A DNA stretch of 64,000 nt from Ryuthela nishihirai (GCA_038380435.1 JAWZYU010000004.1:22294001-22358000), one strand, 5' to 3'. Shown: positions 1-11,645, counted from the stretch's first letter. Program-made: numbers and translations. The notes: a model not told the origin generated them from the letters alone.

Positions 1-150
1 CCTGGGTTTGAGCCCTGGGTAAGGCATGGATGTTGCATTGTTTTTCTGCTGAGGTCCTGCCATCCTCACAGACCTACTATGGCATATAAACTGACATGCT
101 CCTGTCAGATCTCTGTGGCAAGCAACTGCTTGAGGGGGATATTCATTTTT
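1..150 (+). mobile_element. SINE family B fragment (tRNA-derived), cut by window edge
   Basis: The first bases still carry a B-box-like tract, followed by the family B body and the 3' end in which the CTGCTTGAGGGGG motif precedes the AT-rich tail. The full family member at 50627-50822 shows what is missing: the A-box half of the tRNA head lies left of the window. Confidence 0.75.
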
Positions 151-365
151 TATTTCATTTTTAAAACTAATAAAAACACCTAAAAATCAGATTTTTGGAT
201 TTTAAACCAAAAATCGTAGAAAATCTGATAAAATCAGAGTAGTTGGCAGCTCTGTGTAAGTATAGTGACAACTCAGTTGAAACAAAACACAACTGTCTAT
301 GCTAGTGGTGTGCCAACTTTTTAAAACAAACCTTATACTGCCATGACCTTGAAATCTGATTCACA

Positions 366-533
366 AAGCCGGCGGCATTTCGAAACCCATTGGTGTCCCC
401 TACTGACTGTGGGCAGGGTGGGGAATTTTGCAGAGATAAATCTCAATGCTGACCCAGCTGGGACTCGAACCTGGGAACTACAGATTATGAGCCTGGCACA
501 TTACCGACTGAGCCACACCCACCCCGAGGATGT
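366..533 (-). mobile_element. SINE family A fragment, tRNA-like head
   Basis: Read on the minus strand this has the family A head: GTGGCTCAGTCGG (A box) and GGTTCGAGTCC (B box), with an anticodon-loop region like tRNA-Thr. The 3' half seen in 18042-18432 is missing. It abuts the 3' end of the Jockey-type ORF1 remnant to its right. Confidence 0.75.
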
Positions 534-1479
534 GAAGGAGGCCTTCCAGTGGAGGTGGAAGGCCTCCTCCTTCCCGTCCGGTATCAGAAGGTATCTTGCT
601 GCAGGTGAGAAAGATTCAGTAGGTGGTACACTGATGTTGGTTGGCACCGCCACCGAAGTCATTGGAATGATGGGCTTTCCAATGACTGCACTGGCATAGG
701 ATACCTTGCCAGGTGGGGTGGGCAGTGCAGAAAGCTTTCTTGCCTCAGCGTAACAGATGTTATTGATGATCTTCAAGCGTTGAACCTCCTTTTCCTTCTT
801 TCCACTTGGGACAATCGCAGGAATACGCTGGATGTTTGCCGCTACAGTTCACACAGCTTGCCTTATCTGCTGTGCAGTCAGGATCACAATCCTTGCTGCC
901 ACAGCGAGCACAGGTGGATTTGTCCCGGCAAACTGGGCGGGCGTGACTGTATATCTGGCACTGAAAACAGCACAAAGGGTTTGGTATATATGGCCGTACC
1001 TCACAATGTAAATAACCTGCCTTGAAGGAAGAAGGCAGGCATGGCGTGTTAAATGTCACAATCAGTACCCGGGTGGGTACCAATTTCCCATTACGGCGTG
1101 TCGAAACCCGGTGGACCATTGTTACTCCTCAGGGAGTGAGCTCTGAGAGAATGTCCTCCTCAGTGACTTTGAGGAGGCCCCACTAAGTGATCACACCCCG
1201 AGAGGAATTCAAAGTTTTCTGGGGAGTGACCTCGACAGTCACCCCACCAATCTCTCTGCCTTTCAGGAGCAGTTCCGAGTGTTTGGAACAAGTGGTCTCA
1301 ATTTGCAAGTTACCAGATCGTAAGAGCTTGACAAATTTCAGCTCTCCCACAAGACCTTTCAAACCTTCATTTACAAAAAATGGGGACATGTCCCCAAGTA
1401 CCTGATCACCTGTGGAGTGGATGATCAGGAATCTTGGGAACGAAGACACAGACAAAGAAGATGACAGCCTAGATAACAA
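534..1479 (-). pseudogene. Jockey-type LINE ORF1 (gag-like zinc-knuckle protein), broken
   Basis: ORF1 proteins of Jockey-superfamily LINEs bind the element RNA and carry tandem CCHC zinc knuckles. Here 1479-1183 reads FLIIHSTGDQVLGDMSPFFV and ends at SSRGVIT, a typical N-terminal ORF1 domain. 1119-760 reads YIPNPLCCFQCQIYSHA then CARCGS and CVNCSGKH, the zinc knuckles. 776-534 reads ICYAEARKL and YASAV, the usual C-terminal tail. Two in-frame stops lie between the first two segments, and a frameshift near 780-790 separates the second from the third, so it is dead. Copies of the same ORF1 lie at 3240-3790 and 21024-21450. The family is clear; the exact clade is inferred. Confidence 0.85.
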
Positions 1480-2270
1480 AGATAACGAGGAAGATGGGGG
1501 CTCGTGTCAAGCCCTCTTGTTGGCATTGATCATATCAATTTCATCATCAACTCTCATTTTGTTTTGTGTGGTTCAGTGCCCGCTGTCCCCATCCTCCATG
1601 GAGTTCAACAAGGGGATGCCCAATCGGGTGTCAAGGCTACGCAGGCACTATACCTACAAGACAGTGAGCCAAGCCCTCACAAATAAATAAAAGGAAAATG
1701 AAAAGAGAAATGTGCAGAAATAAACTTTCTACACAAAAGGAACTAAGCAGAAAATAACAAAATTGTGAATAATCAAACTGGCATCACAAAGAAATTATAA
1801 CTACAAAAGGAAAATAATTTGTGAGGAAACTTGCAAACCTGTACCCAGACGTGGGCAAGGTTACTCACCACTCTGCACAGTTGACCCTAGCAGGACCTGC
1901 CCCCCAGCCGATTGTTCCCTGGGGGGCCACCCCAGGAGCTCCTGTTTACTGGAAGCAGAGGTCCCGGAATCTGCTGCCCAGCCCCGTGACAACAGGCTCC
2001 CCAATGGCAAGGTGGCCAAAGGGGAGCCTGCCAGTCATGAGCTGAGGAGATAAGATGGGGACCCCCGAACAACTACCAGGATACTCCTTTTGTGGGACAC
2101 GGGTCTCTGTGCACGGCAAACACAAGGGCGAGTGTTCAGGACCTTGTGAAGGTACCCGAGCCAGCAGAACCTTCACAGGGTGGTCCCCTCACCACATACA
2201 GGAGCTTGCACCAAGGGGTTCTGCTTCTTGGAACGACCGGTTAAAGCGGAGGCCAGTTGAGCTGAGACCC
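1480..2270 (-). mobile_element. Jockey-type LINE 5' region (ORF1 start and 5' UTR)
   Basis: This GC-richer block continues directly upstream, on the minus strand, of the ORF1 remnant. It recurs in the same order and orientation at 7681-8590 and 32490-33430, with a short piece at 5270-5420. No long open frame is kept. It is annotated as the 5' UTR and beginning of ORF1 because of this repeated position upstream of zinc-knuckle ORF1 sequence. Confidence 0.6.
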
Positions 2271-2789
2271 GATGAGAGAATCTACTATATTAAAAATGTG
2301 ACCCTTCAAACTTTTTACACTATTTATAATGTGTTTAGGTAATATGGGCTTTATTATTTTTGAAAAGGTAACAAAAATGGTTTAAATTTAAATTTTTTGT
2401 GACTGTCAGAATTTTTTGCTCATCTTAAGATACTCTTAGGTTCAAGACCCGCAGTTTTGCTTCACTGGTCTCTCCATTGGTTATTTGGGATTTAAACTGA
2501 GATACCTTTGTCTCATAAACCAAACATATTAGGCATTTGGCTAGTTATACATATGGCAAAATCTTTCTATAATAGAAACCACAAGAAATTCTGTCATTGA
2601 AGTTTACATTCATGGTGTATAATCACTCTATGAATGCCTAATTCTGTTTAATCAATACATTTATTAATAGTTACAGTGATTTGCTTATTAAAACTCATAA
2701 ATATTTATACTGATTTTTGGTCATTAATCAGTTTCTATTAACAAAGCTTTTTAACAGTTGATATTGTTTTTTCAAATGTGTAGGTTGAG
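2271..2789. other. AT-rich spacer, nothing recognised
   Basis: No coding signal, SINE head or inverted repeat was seen in this 500-bp stretch. Confidence 0.5.
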
Positions 2790-3001
2790 TTGTTCTACTG
2801 ATGAGTGGCATTTTTTGGCACACTATGGGCTAAATGGCCAGGTCACAAGGACCCTGAAGGCTCACAAAGATTGGGGGAGGGGATCCACTGGAACAGCTGT
2901 TGGGAAACAGATGCAGCCTCCCATTAAGGTCATTCAGCTTGTTCTTTATGTGCGCAGGGTATGGCTCTCCCACACACAGGGTCGTGGCTTAATATCCACA
3001 G
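2790..3001 (-). mobile_element. SINE family A, 3' half, inverted partner 1
   Basis: This matches the 3' half of family A on the minus strand, from the GGATGGGACGTTAAG-like core to the AGAGGTAAAAC-type end. There is no tRNA head. It sits head-to-head with the next entry, making a palindrome of about 430 bp. The open frame across 2758-3135 is an artefact of this repeat. Confidence 0.8.
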
Positions 3002-3009
3002 ATGACACA

Positions 3010-3230
3010 GATCCAGTTGGATGGGATGTTAGGCCGTGGCTCTGTGTGCAGAAGAGCCATATCCTGTGCATGTTAAAGAACACACTGGATGGCCTTGATG
3101 GGAGGTTACCATCAGTCTCCCAACAGCTGTTCTAGTGGGTCCCCTCCCCCAACTTTCTCTGAGCCTTCGGAGTCCTTGTGACTGGGCCATTTAGCCATGG
3201 TGTGCAAAAAAATGCTGCTCAGAGGTAAAA
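3010..3230 (+). mobile_element. SINE family A, 3' half, inverted partner 2
   Basis: Same 3' half of family A in plus orientation, ending in CTCAGAGGTAAAACAAACC. The 5' break is at nearly the same point of the consensus as in the minus-strand partner at 2790-3001. Confidence 0.8.
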
Positions 3231-3239
3231 CAAACCAAA

Positions 3240-3790
3240 TCAAAGCCATACCTCTGACACTGGAAGCAGTGCATAGGGCTAGCTATATATATGACCATAC
3301 CTTACATTGAAGGTATCTTGCATTGATGGAATTTGGTAGTTGTGGTGTGAAGATTAAAATCAGTTTGATGGGTATTAATTTTCCATCACAACAAGTCAAA
3401 CTTGGTGGACAACTGTTACTCCTTGGGTTAAGAAGTCTTAGAGGATTTCCTCCTCAGAGACTTTAGAAGTCCTCACTCTGAGATCACATCACTTTGAGGA
3501 ATTCAACAATTTGTGAGGTGTCACAATGACAACTGCCCCTACAATAGACATAAGTTTAAAGAGCTGTTCTGAGTGCTGAGGACAAGTAGTATCTACAAGC
3601 ATGTCCCAGATCTTAGGCACTTGACAGTTTTTGGTGAACCTGAAAGACCTTCCAAACTTTAGTTGATAAAAAGGGGAACATCCCCAATTACCTGATCACT
3701 TGTGAATGATAAAGAACCGGAGGACAACAGAAACAGAAAAAGGCAAGAAAGATGATGTGGAGCCCTCTTGTTGGAATAGGCAGAAGAATT
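3240..3790 (-). pseudogene. Jockey-type LINE ORF1, second degraded copy
   Basis: At the nucleotide level this parallels 900-1500 of the first ORF1 copy (zinc-knuckle region, then the domain ending in the SSRGVIT-like segment), on the minus strand. It is too decayed to keep an open frame. Family membership rests on collinearity with the first copy. Confidence 0.65.
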
Positions 3791-3879
3791 AACCTTTTCT
3801 ATGCCAGAGCCCGAATAATTGCTTTCATCTTTTGAATTCTAGTGATCAGAGATGCAAGTTTTGGTACCATAGTACAAGG

Positions 3880-5260
3880 ATGTAAAAAGAAAATTCTGAA
3901 TAATAGAAATCTTAACTTTTTTCTGCTGTTCCTAATCAAACATCAAAAATAACATTTAAATATTATATTAAATAATCAATTAAATTAAAAATAATAATTA
4001 AATAAAAAATTAATTTTAAATATTAAATATTTTATATTATGATTTTACCTGTTGATTCCACCAGAAAAAATTATGATAAAGTTTAAAAATTAAATCTATT
4101 TGAGTATGCAGTGAATGTATGTGTGTGTGTGTCTTAAAGTTCAGTCTCTTAAATAGTATCTAGTAGCAATGATTTAGTTTATACCTTTATTCTGCTGTAC
4201 TGTATGCAGATTATTGATCAGTTGTGATTCTCTATATTTTGGGCTATTTATAGCTCTAGTAGAGTTGTAATGCTTTCTAAACATTTAACATAAAGATATT
4301 GATTTCATTACTACTGGAAATTGTGTCATCCAGGAACTATGCACATCAGCTTTCGATCAGTATTTTAGCAGACTATTGATTTTAAGGAGGTTTTTTTTAC
4401 TCTAATGGTTCTAAAATAATTTTTATTGCTTCTCAAATGGATACTGCAATTATAAAACATTAATTAATTTGAAGCAATCAAAAATGAAACCGCTATTCAT
4501 CTGTAATGGTGGCATTCCAAAGAGCATTAGGATAACTCAAAGCATGATTATTAAACTTTAGGAATTTATTTATGAATATTTAAATTACATTTCAACCAAA
4601 TAAACTAAGGTATTGTTTTTAAAAGCAAAATGATTTTTTATGACACTGCTTTTCTTAGGTTTAGTGTTGGCCGATCGTCAAAAGTCTAAGAATGGTTAAA
4701 AACCTAAAAAATTAAAAAAAAATGAAAGATTTAAGCACTAATAGAAACATTATGAACTGTTTATATTAGAATAATAAAATAAAATAGAAAAAATGGGAAA
4801 TATTATATATATTTTAAATTTTACTAAAAATAAAGTATTGGTGACAATCACAGCATGACTTGGATGACATTTTAATGTCAATATATCAATAAATTATCAA
4901 TATATAAATATTTTTTCACAAAATACTTATTTAAAAATAAGGTAAAAAACAAATCATATATTTACTGTATAATATAAAAACAAATCATACAGTAAAATTC
5001 TGCAATGTTTCAAAAAAAAAAAAGCTCAATATTTAACCTATTTTTTTTCTTTGAAATTTTGCCATTTTATTAAGCGCAATTAAATGCTCTTTCTTTTGGT
5101 ATATAACATGACATATTTCTGTTCATTAGTTACTTTAGGATGAGGTTCTAAAGCTGCATATTTTTATTTTCTGAAAACACTTTAAAATAAATCCTGCCAC
5201 CACAGTGAGTTCAGTTTTAGAAACCCAGCACTGTAAAGATTAATGGACTTCATAATTGTT
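3880..5260. repeat. AT-rich dispersed repeat, copy 1
   Basis: A stretch collinear with 31130-32420 for over 1 kb; shared landmarks are TTTTTTATGACAC-GCTTTTCTTAG, AAATGCTCTTTCTTTTGGTA and GATGAGGTTCTAAAGCTG. Shorter relatives lie at 8600-9475, 12945-13270 and 21470-22030. No coding capacity was seen. Copies lie next to Jockey-type fragments, but whether they belong to that element is unknown. Confidence 0.7.
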
Positions 5261-5269
5261 TTTTTTTTT

Positions 5270-5420
5270 TTGTTCATGAAATAAAAACAAGCCGAAAAAT
5301 AAAAGGAATGTGGGGAAACTCACAAACCTGCACCTGGATATGGGCAAGGCACTCGCCACACTGCATAATTAGCCAAGCAGGTCCAGCCAACCAGTAAACT
5401 GATCCTGGCGGGACTAACCT
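5270..5420 (-). mobile_element. Jockey-type LINE 5' UTR fragment
   Basis: Short match to the block containing CACAAACCTGCACC and GGGCAAGGCACTC that also occurs at 1815-1900, 7985-8060 and 33020-33090, in the same orientation. Confidence 0.6.
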
Positions 5421-5473
5421 TCCAAACCTTTATTTCATAAGAAGGACATGTTCCCATTTACCTGATCACGTCT

Positions 5474-5800
5474 TGTAGGGGAAGCTCAGTTGGTAGCATG
5501 CCAGGCTCGTAATCTGCAATTCTCAGGTTCAGGTTCCAACTGGGCAAGAGTAGAGATTATTCTCTGCCAAATCCCCACCCTGCCTACAGTGAATAGGGGT
5601 CACTGCTGGGATTGAAAAGGCCACCGTCTGTCAGATGGGACATTAAGCCATGGCCCCGTGTGTAGGAGAGCCACACCCACGCACGTTAAAGAACACATTA
5701 GATGGCCTTGACGGAAGGCTGACACCCTTTTCCAACAGCTATCCAGTGGGTACCCTCTCCCAACCATCCTCACACCCACGAGAGCTTGGAACATGGACAT
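5474..5800 (+). mobile_element. SINE family A, nearly full length, diverged
   Basis: It starts with a tRNA-like head (AGCTCAGTTGGTAGCATGCC, degraded B box CAGGTTCCAACTGG) and continues through the conserved body to CCAACAGCTATCCAGTGGG. The extreme 3' end is lost. The mariner-like element begins 57 bp to its right. Confidence 0.8.
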
Positions 5801-5856
5801 TAGTCCCAACTATTTGAACTTTTGGTAGCGATAATTTTTTTTATATAATATATATA

Positions 5857-5952
5857 CAGGGTGATTCAAAACTTATCGTTCAAATTTCGTGGGGAGGTAG
5901 GGAATACGTCAGGAAACCGATTTCACATAGGAAAGTATGTCCGCAAATGTAA
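5857..5952 (+). repeat. Left terminal inverted repeat of the mariner-like element
   Basis: 96 bp, paired with 7228-7323. The outermost bases CAGGGTG follow directly on the TA target site. Confidence 0.93.
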
Positions 5953-6052
5953 GCATGCGTATGTAGAGGGCGCTGTGTGTACCCAACCAGTGTACAGCTC
6001 GCCCGACCACTCCCGCTGTCATCAGTGTACGAGCTGACTTACTAGTGATAAG

Positions 6053-7128
6053 ATGAATCGTTTTACGCATCAAGAGCTAGCGGATATGCATCTCGCATAT
6101 GAGGCAGCTGGCGAAAGCGGCCGCCGAGCTAGGCAAGTTTATGAAGACTGATACCCCAACAGAAGAATACCGCAGCATCAAATGTTTGCACGTGTGCATC
6201 GCAATCTTTGCGAACGTGGTTTACTGCGCAGCAACATGCAGGATACGGGGAGAAGACGACTGACGTGGACTGTCAACGTCGCAGAACAAGTCCTACAGTC
6301 CATCGAAGATAATCCGAATACCAGCACACGAGCTATTGCTCAGCAGCTTGGGGTCTCTCAGTCAACAGTGTGGCGGATACTGCATGAAGAACGTGTGCAT
6401 CCTTACCATCTGCAAAGAGTGCAGTTACTGCATCCTGACGATTATCCGAAGCATGTGGAATTTGCACAATGGTTCATGCAGAAAGGTGCCGTGGACCCCC
6501 GTTTTCCAGCTTCTGTCCTTTTTACAGATGAAGCTTCATTCGGTCGTGAAGGTGTGTTCAATACACACAATTCACATGTGTGGGCTTACGACAACCCGCA
6601 TGGTACGAGAAGTCACGCTGCGCAACATCGTTTTGCCTAAATGTGTGGGCTGGAATCATTGGTGACTGTTTGTTGGGACCTTACTTGCTACCGCCCCGAT
6701 TGGACGGCCGGAAATACCTAATATTTCTCGAGACAGTGTTATCGACTTTTCTGGGCGCTGTTCCTGCGCATATCCGCCGAGATATGTGGTATCAACATGA
6801 CGGGGCTCCAGCCCATAGCACAATTGTTGTGCGTGATTACCTGAACTGAACATTCAGAGCTCGATGGATCGGTAGAGGTGGACTGATCGCTTGGCCACCC
6901 AGGTCACCTGATTTATCACCCATGGATTTCTTTTTGTGGGGGGCCATGAAATACCATGTGTACGAGACCCCCGTCGACAGTGAAATGGACCTTGTTGCAC
7001 GAATAGTGGCTGCCACAGGCATTGTCCGTGATATGCCAGGCGTTTTCGAAAATGTTCGGCGGTCAATGCAACGGCGCTGTGAATCCTGTGTCCGTGTAAA
7101 TGGTCGCAATTTTGAGCACCTACTGTGA
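6053..7128 (+). pseudogene. mariner/Tc1-type transposase, broken
   Basis: DDE/D transposase that would cut at the element ends. The start ATG at 6053 opens an N-terminal helix-turn-helix segment like DUF4817 (ELADMHLAYEAAGESGRRAR). A second HTH follows (TRAIAQQLGVSQSTVWRIL). The catalytic core shows LFTDEASF (first Asp), YQHDGAPAHS (second Asp) and WPPRSPDLSPMDFFLWG (third acidic residue). Breaks: an in-frame TGA near 6148, a frameshift near 6635, and a TGA at 6847-6849. All catalytic motifs remain readable. It lies wholly inside the terminal inverted repeats. Confidence 0.92.
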
Positions 7129-7227
7129 ACCTGTACTTTACCTTGTTGGAATAAAAGTCACATTCGTTACCACTTAATTGTACTGTTTCCTTGTGTTCAC
7201 TTTACTTGTCCATTTTGTTCGTGTAGA

Positions 7228-7323
7228 TTACGTTTGCGGACATGCTTTCCTATGTGAAATCGGTTTCCTGACGTATTCCCTACCTCCCCACGAAATTTGA
7301 ACGATAAGTTTTGAATCACCCTG
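7228..7323 (-). repeat. Right terminal inverted repeat of the mariner-like element
   Basis: Reverse complement of 5857-5952, ending CACCCTG next to TA. Confidence 0.93.
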
Positions 7324-7325
7324 TA

Positions 7326-7680
7326 TAAAAAAAAAAGCTCAAAACTCCCCCTTTGAAAATAGTCGTTTCTGGTCACAATTCTATTAAACAGTTACAGTAC
7401 ATATTCTGAATTTATCGCTACAAAGTCCAATTGGCAATAATTCCTTGGCATAGCTCAAAATTCAAAAGTTTCCATTTTTTTGAATAAAATATACAGATGG
7501 AATTAGACAACTATTGTGTAACACAGATCTCTTCGATAGGTTCCGTTTCCGCTGCTTCGCAGCAATAATGTCAGCTTTCCTTTTGCGTCAATCAGTACAT
7601 GAGAGTGACATATGGTGTCTTCCATTAGATGTAGTACTATCCTGTATAGTGGAACATCGGATGGCATTACTCAACCATAT
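7326..7680. other. Spacer, nothing recognised
   Basis: Between the mariner-like element and a Jockey-type fragment. No open frame, repeat head or inverted repeat was recognised. Confidence 0.5.
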
Positions 7681-8590
7681 TTCCACCTGATCACTTGTGG
7701 AGTTGACGATGAACCAGTGGACAACAGAATCAGAAAAAGGCAGTGAAGAAAAAGATTAAAGTTGAAGCTTGTGTAGAGCCCTCTTGGTGGAGGAGACAGA
7801 AGAAAGAGCATTAATGGACCGTATGGTTGTTTCATTTGTGGTTAAGTGCCCATGGTCTTCACCCACCACGGAGCCCAACAACGATATGTCCAATAGGGCA
7901 CAAGGCTGGATAGGTACTATAACCACATAGCCAGTGAGTCAAGCTCTCACAAGAACTGGACTGTCCTCACAAAATAAAAGAAACATGAGGAAACTCACAA
8001 ACCTGCATCCGAACATGGGCAAAGCACTCACTGTACTTCATAGTTGGCAAAGCAAGTCCAGCCCACCAGTGGGACCACCCCAGAACATCACACTTACCTG
8101 AAGCAGAGGCCAAAGCAGTGTGTAGCATCGTGCCCCAAAAGCTCTGACCATCCCATGACGAAGAGGATAATCAAAAGCTCTGCCCATCCGCAATGGACAG
8201 GCAAAATGGACCTCAATAGCTCTGCCTATCCTATGATGAAAAGGCTCCTCAAAAGCTCTCCCCATCCACAATGAACAGGCTCCTCAAAAGCTCTCCCCAT
8301 CCACAATGAACAGGCTCCTCAAAAGCTCTGCCCAGCAGCAATGAACAGACTCCCCAATTGGAAGACAGGCCAAAGGGAACTCAACCAGACATGAGCGGAG
8401 GGGAGCAGATGAGGGCCCCAAGCAACTAAAAGGATCCTCCTTTCCAGGAAGGGCGGACACGCACAACAAACACGAAGACAAGCATTTAGTACCCTGTGAA
8501 GATACCCGAACCAGCAGAACTTTCACATGATAGTCCTTTCACCAAGGACAAGAGCTCACACCAATGGGCCTAGAAATGTGCCAAGTTACA
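7681..8590 (-). mobile_element. Jockey-type LINE 5' region with internal tandem repeat
   Basis: Collinear with 1430-2270 and 32760-33430, on the same strand. It holds the ORF1 start region near 7680-7930 and then the 5' UTR block. Inside the UTR, 8143-8345 is a tandem array of a unit near 35 bp that the other copies do not show expanded. Confidence 0.65.
8143..8345. repeat. Tandem repeat, unit about 35 bp
   Basis: The units carry CTCAAAAGCTC(T)CCCCATCC followed by ACAATGAACAGG. About five to six copies, the right-hand ones nearly identical. It produces spurious ORFs on both strands. Confidence 0.85.
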
Positions 8591-8599
8591 TTGTTTTTA

Positions 8600-9475
8600 T
8601 TGGGGGTTTCTGGGTCACTATTAAGGAAGTGGAGCCATATGTTTCTCCCCCCCCCCACTTTTTGACATAGTCTGCAGTTTAAAACTGTTTCAATACTTCT
8701 GAATTATTTTCATTTATCAATATATCTTATGAAACCAAAAAAAAATTTTATTTACTGATTAATAATTTTCCTTTTACCTGCCAATCATGTATTTGAAAAA
8801 AAAATTGGTATTTTTTTGCTAATTTTTTTACTCTTCAGTGAAGATGGAGCACTGTCCTTGTTCCAAAAAGCTTCTTAACATGCACTTTTAACATACAAAT
8901 AGTTTGAAGGATAAACTAAAAAATTTTATTGCCCAATGACAGAGAATTTTGTTATTTTTAACGCTGTTTAATTTTGTTACGGCTCTTTATACCTTTTTAG
9001 TTACATACTTTTCAGCTTTTATTTTCATTTTTTAATAAAGTATTTTGTTTTCAAGGTGAAATAACAATTTGCAACATTGCTACCTTAAAGTTTACTGATT
9101 GGCAAAAATCTAAGATAGGTATTATTCATATAATCAAAAAAATTAGAGAAAAAACTAAATAAAAGACTTAAGTAATAACAGAAATATTATGAATTACTTA
9201 AAGTAATGAAATATTTAAAAAAATATGGTAAAAACTAATTTTAAAATTTTGTTTATTGAAGTTACAGTTAAAGTTTGCAATTAAAAAAAAATGCTTATAA
9301 AATTTAGTAACGTCTTTTTTTTTCATTTTATTAACCCAAATTATATGCTCTTTCTTTAGGTATATACAACATGACCTATTTCTGTTGATAGGTTAGTTGG
9401 GACAAAAAATTCCAAAAGTTGACTCTTATTAGACTAAGCAGTGTTGACAAAATTATTGACATTTATCAAAACATA
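8600..9475. repeat. AT-rich dispersed repeat, copy 2
   Basis: Its right part (9290-9470) matches 21540-21720 (ATGCTCTTTCTTTAGGTATA, then GACTAAGCAGTGTTGACAAA). It is also recognisably related to 4600-5230. No coding signal. Confidence 0.6.
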
Positions 9476-9505
9476 TCATCATCATCATCCTCAAGCAGCC
9501 ATGGG

Positions 9506-11076
9506 CTACGGAGGTCCAACCAGACCACGCAGTTTAATTATCCAAGCATATCTGTCCTGAGCTACATCTGCTGCATCCGGCCACTGCACACCAATTCTAA
9601 CAAGGTCCTGTTTGACATTGTCTGCCCACCGCATCCTAGGTCTCCCCCTCCTTCTGAAGCCTCTAGGCACACTGTTCATAACCCTATTCGCCAATCTATA
9701 ATTATCCATACGGGCAACATGGCCAAACCAGCGGAGTCTCTCTCTGCACAATATGCTGCTTAAAGGAGGTTGCAGACTCCTTTGCCTAACCTCATCATTA
9801 GTTACAAAGTTAAACCACCTAATACCCAAGATACTGCGTAAGCATCTAGAATCAAAAGCATCTAGTTTCCTGTTATCTTGTTTACACAGCGTCCAAGTTT
9901 CACTACCATAACTAACCCTAGAAAGAACCAAACTATTATACAGTCTAATTTTAGTCTTTAGGTGTATACGCCTATTTCTCCACAATCTCCATAGATTCTT
10001 AAAAGTCCCGGCAGCAATACCTATTCGTCTGTTAATCTCATGCCGCACATCACCAGTATCAGTTACATAGCTCCCAAGATAATTAAACTGTGACACCTGC
10101 TCAAGACTGCAACCATTCAGATTGACTGAATCACAACCTGCCTGACCAATTTTCATCACTTTAGTTTTCTCTCTGTTTATAACCAAACCAACTCTACTAC
10201 CAGTCTCATCAACAGCTCGAATGAAAGAGTTCATCTCATCAACATCATTTGCCAAAAGGGCTAAATCATCAGCATAATCTAAATCAGAAATTTTCGTATC
10301 TCCAGCCCATTTAAGGCCAAAATCTTTCCCTCGAAGTGAATTTCGCATAACATAATCAACAACCAAACTAAAGAGAAAAGGAGACAAAATGCACCCTTGT
10401 CGAACACCAGAAGTAATGCTAAACCAATTGCTACAAGACTTACCAACTCTCACACACGACTCAGTGTTATTATAGAGAGCTTTCATTATGTTAACTAACT
10501 TGTCTGGTATACCATATGATCTCACAATCAACCACAAATTATGACGATCAACAGAGTCGAAAGACTTTTTGAAATCAACAAAGCTAGTAACCAAAGGTTT
10601 CTGAAACTCTAAACATTTCTCAAGAATCTGCCTAAGTGAAATATCTGATCCAGACATCCCCTACCACTTCTGAATCCACATTGCTCATCACGCAATTGAC
10701 TGTCAACCAGATTCTTAATTCTATTAAGCACAATCATGGAAAGAACTTTACCTGGAACAGAGAGTAGGCTGATACCCCTATAGTTATCACAAGAACTGCG
10801 ATCACCTTTTTTGAAAATAGGGATAATAATAGCTCTGGTAAAATCTTTAGGAACCATGCCTTTATCATAGAAGTTATTCAAAATTTCAGTCATCCAAGTG
10901 ATAACCAAAACATTCCCAGCTCTGAGCATTTCTGTAGTAATTTCATCTACCCCTGGGGATTTATGAAGTTTCAGTTTAGAGATAGCCAAACTAACTTCAG
11001 ATTGTGTTATAGGGCCAACATTAAAGCTGCCAATGCATCTATCATCATTACAAACAATGGGAGTAGAACTAACCAC
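9506..11076 (-). pseudogene. Reverse transcriptase part of RTE-like LINE ORF
   Basis: Would copy LINE RNA into DNA at a nicked target. Two overlapping frames, 11076-10609 and 10657-9506, join by one frameshift near 10630. Visible motifs are NYRGISLLSVPGKVL, FVDFKKSFDSVDR, SGVRQGCILSPFLFSLV and the catalytic YADDLALLAND. A C-terminal thumb-like region follows (SYGSETWTL, RLRWFGHVARMD, RRRGRPRMRW), ending close to the 3' tail. Apart from the frameshift it is remarkably open, so this copy is fairly young. Confidence 0.93.
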
Positions 11077-11081
11077 ATTGT

Positions 11082-11645
11082 TTAGAACATCACTGAAATG
11101 CTCAGCCCACCTAGCAATGACAGAATCCTAACCTTACCTTGTTTATCCTTCAACCCCTGTATACGTGTTCGTTTTCTACCACACAAAACATTAACTATCT
11201 TGTATAGCTCTCTGCTGTTGTGCTGCCTAACTGCTTCCTCAGCTTTGTCAGCCAAGCTATCAAGCCAAAGATTTTTATCGGTAGCTAACTGATCCTTTAC
11301 ACGTTTATTAAGCTCTCTGTAATCTTTTCTATTAGGACTAGTAGGGTGCTGATTAAGGACATTCCTGCAATTCCTTCTTTCTGAAATAAGCTCAATTGCC
11401 TTGTCACTTAAATAATTCTGTCTCCTCTGCTCCTTTTTTCCTAAAAGAGTACTGTTAGTTTCCAAAAAAGCCTGTTTAAAATGGCCCCATTCTTCCTCAA
11501 CTTCAGTATTAAGCAAACCATGACCGTCATAATGACTAAGTAACCTATCATGGTAAGCTTTAGCTATAACTGGGTCATTCAGAGCTTCAGTATTAAAGGT
11601 AAATTTTTTAACTCTAGCACAACACTTTTTAAGTTTAAGTTGCAA
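11082..11645 (-). pseudogene. Linker domain of RTE-like LINE ORF
   Basis: A 187-aa open stretch between endonuclease and RT, on the minus strand. It reads LKLKKCCARVKKFTFNTEAL at the start and ELYKIVNVLCGRKRTRIQ near the end, as in the RT-upstream linker of RTE-like proteins. The same peptide, more decayed, is coded at 27139-27709. A stop or frame change separates it from both neighbours. Confidence 0.85.

Larger units (their letters stand above)
5857..7323 (+). mobile_element. mariner/Tc1-superfamily DNA transposon with 96-bp terminal inverted repeats
   Basis: A 1467-bp cut-and-paste element. The left end begins CAGGGTGATTCAAAACTTAT and the right end is its reverse complement. The inverted repeats cover 5857-5952 and 7228-7323 with only a few mismatches. 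The element is flanked by TA on both sides (5855-5856, 7324-7325), the target duplication expected for IS630/Tc1/mariner elements. It carries one degraded transposase gene. Both ends are well preserved, so it could still be moved in trans if a related active transposase exists (inference). Confidence 0.95.

Noticed and set aside
343..699. 118-aa plus-strand frame
   Set aside because: Antisense of SINE family A and the ORF1 C-terminus; the similar frame at 18230-18448 is also SINE sequence.
2758..3135. 125-aa plus-strand frame
   Set aside because: It runs across two inverted SINE family A halves and is not a gene.
9419..9763. 114-aa plus-strand frame, with a near twin on the minus strand at 52769-53107
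   Set aside because: Both are the antisense of the LINE RT C-terminus, which explains why two similar proteins appear.
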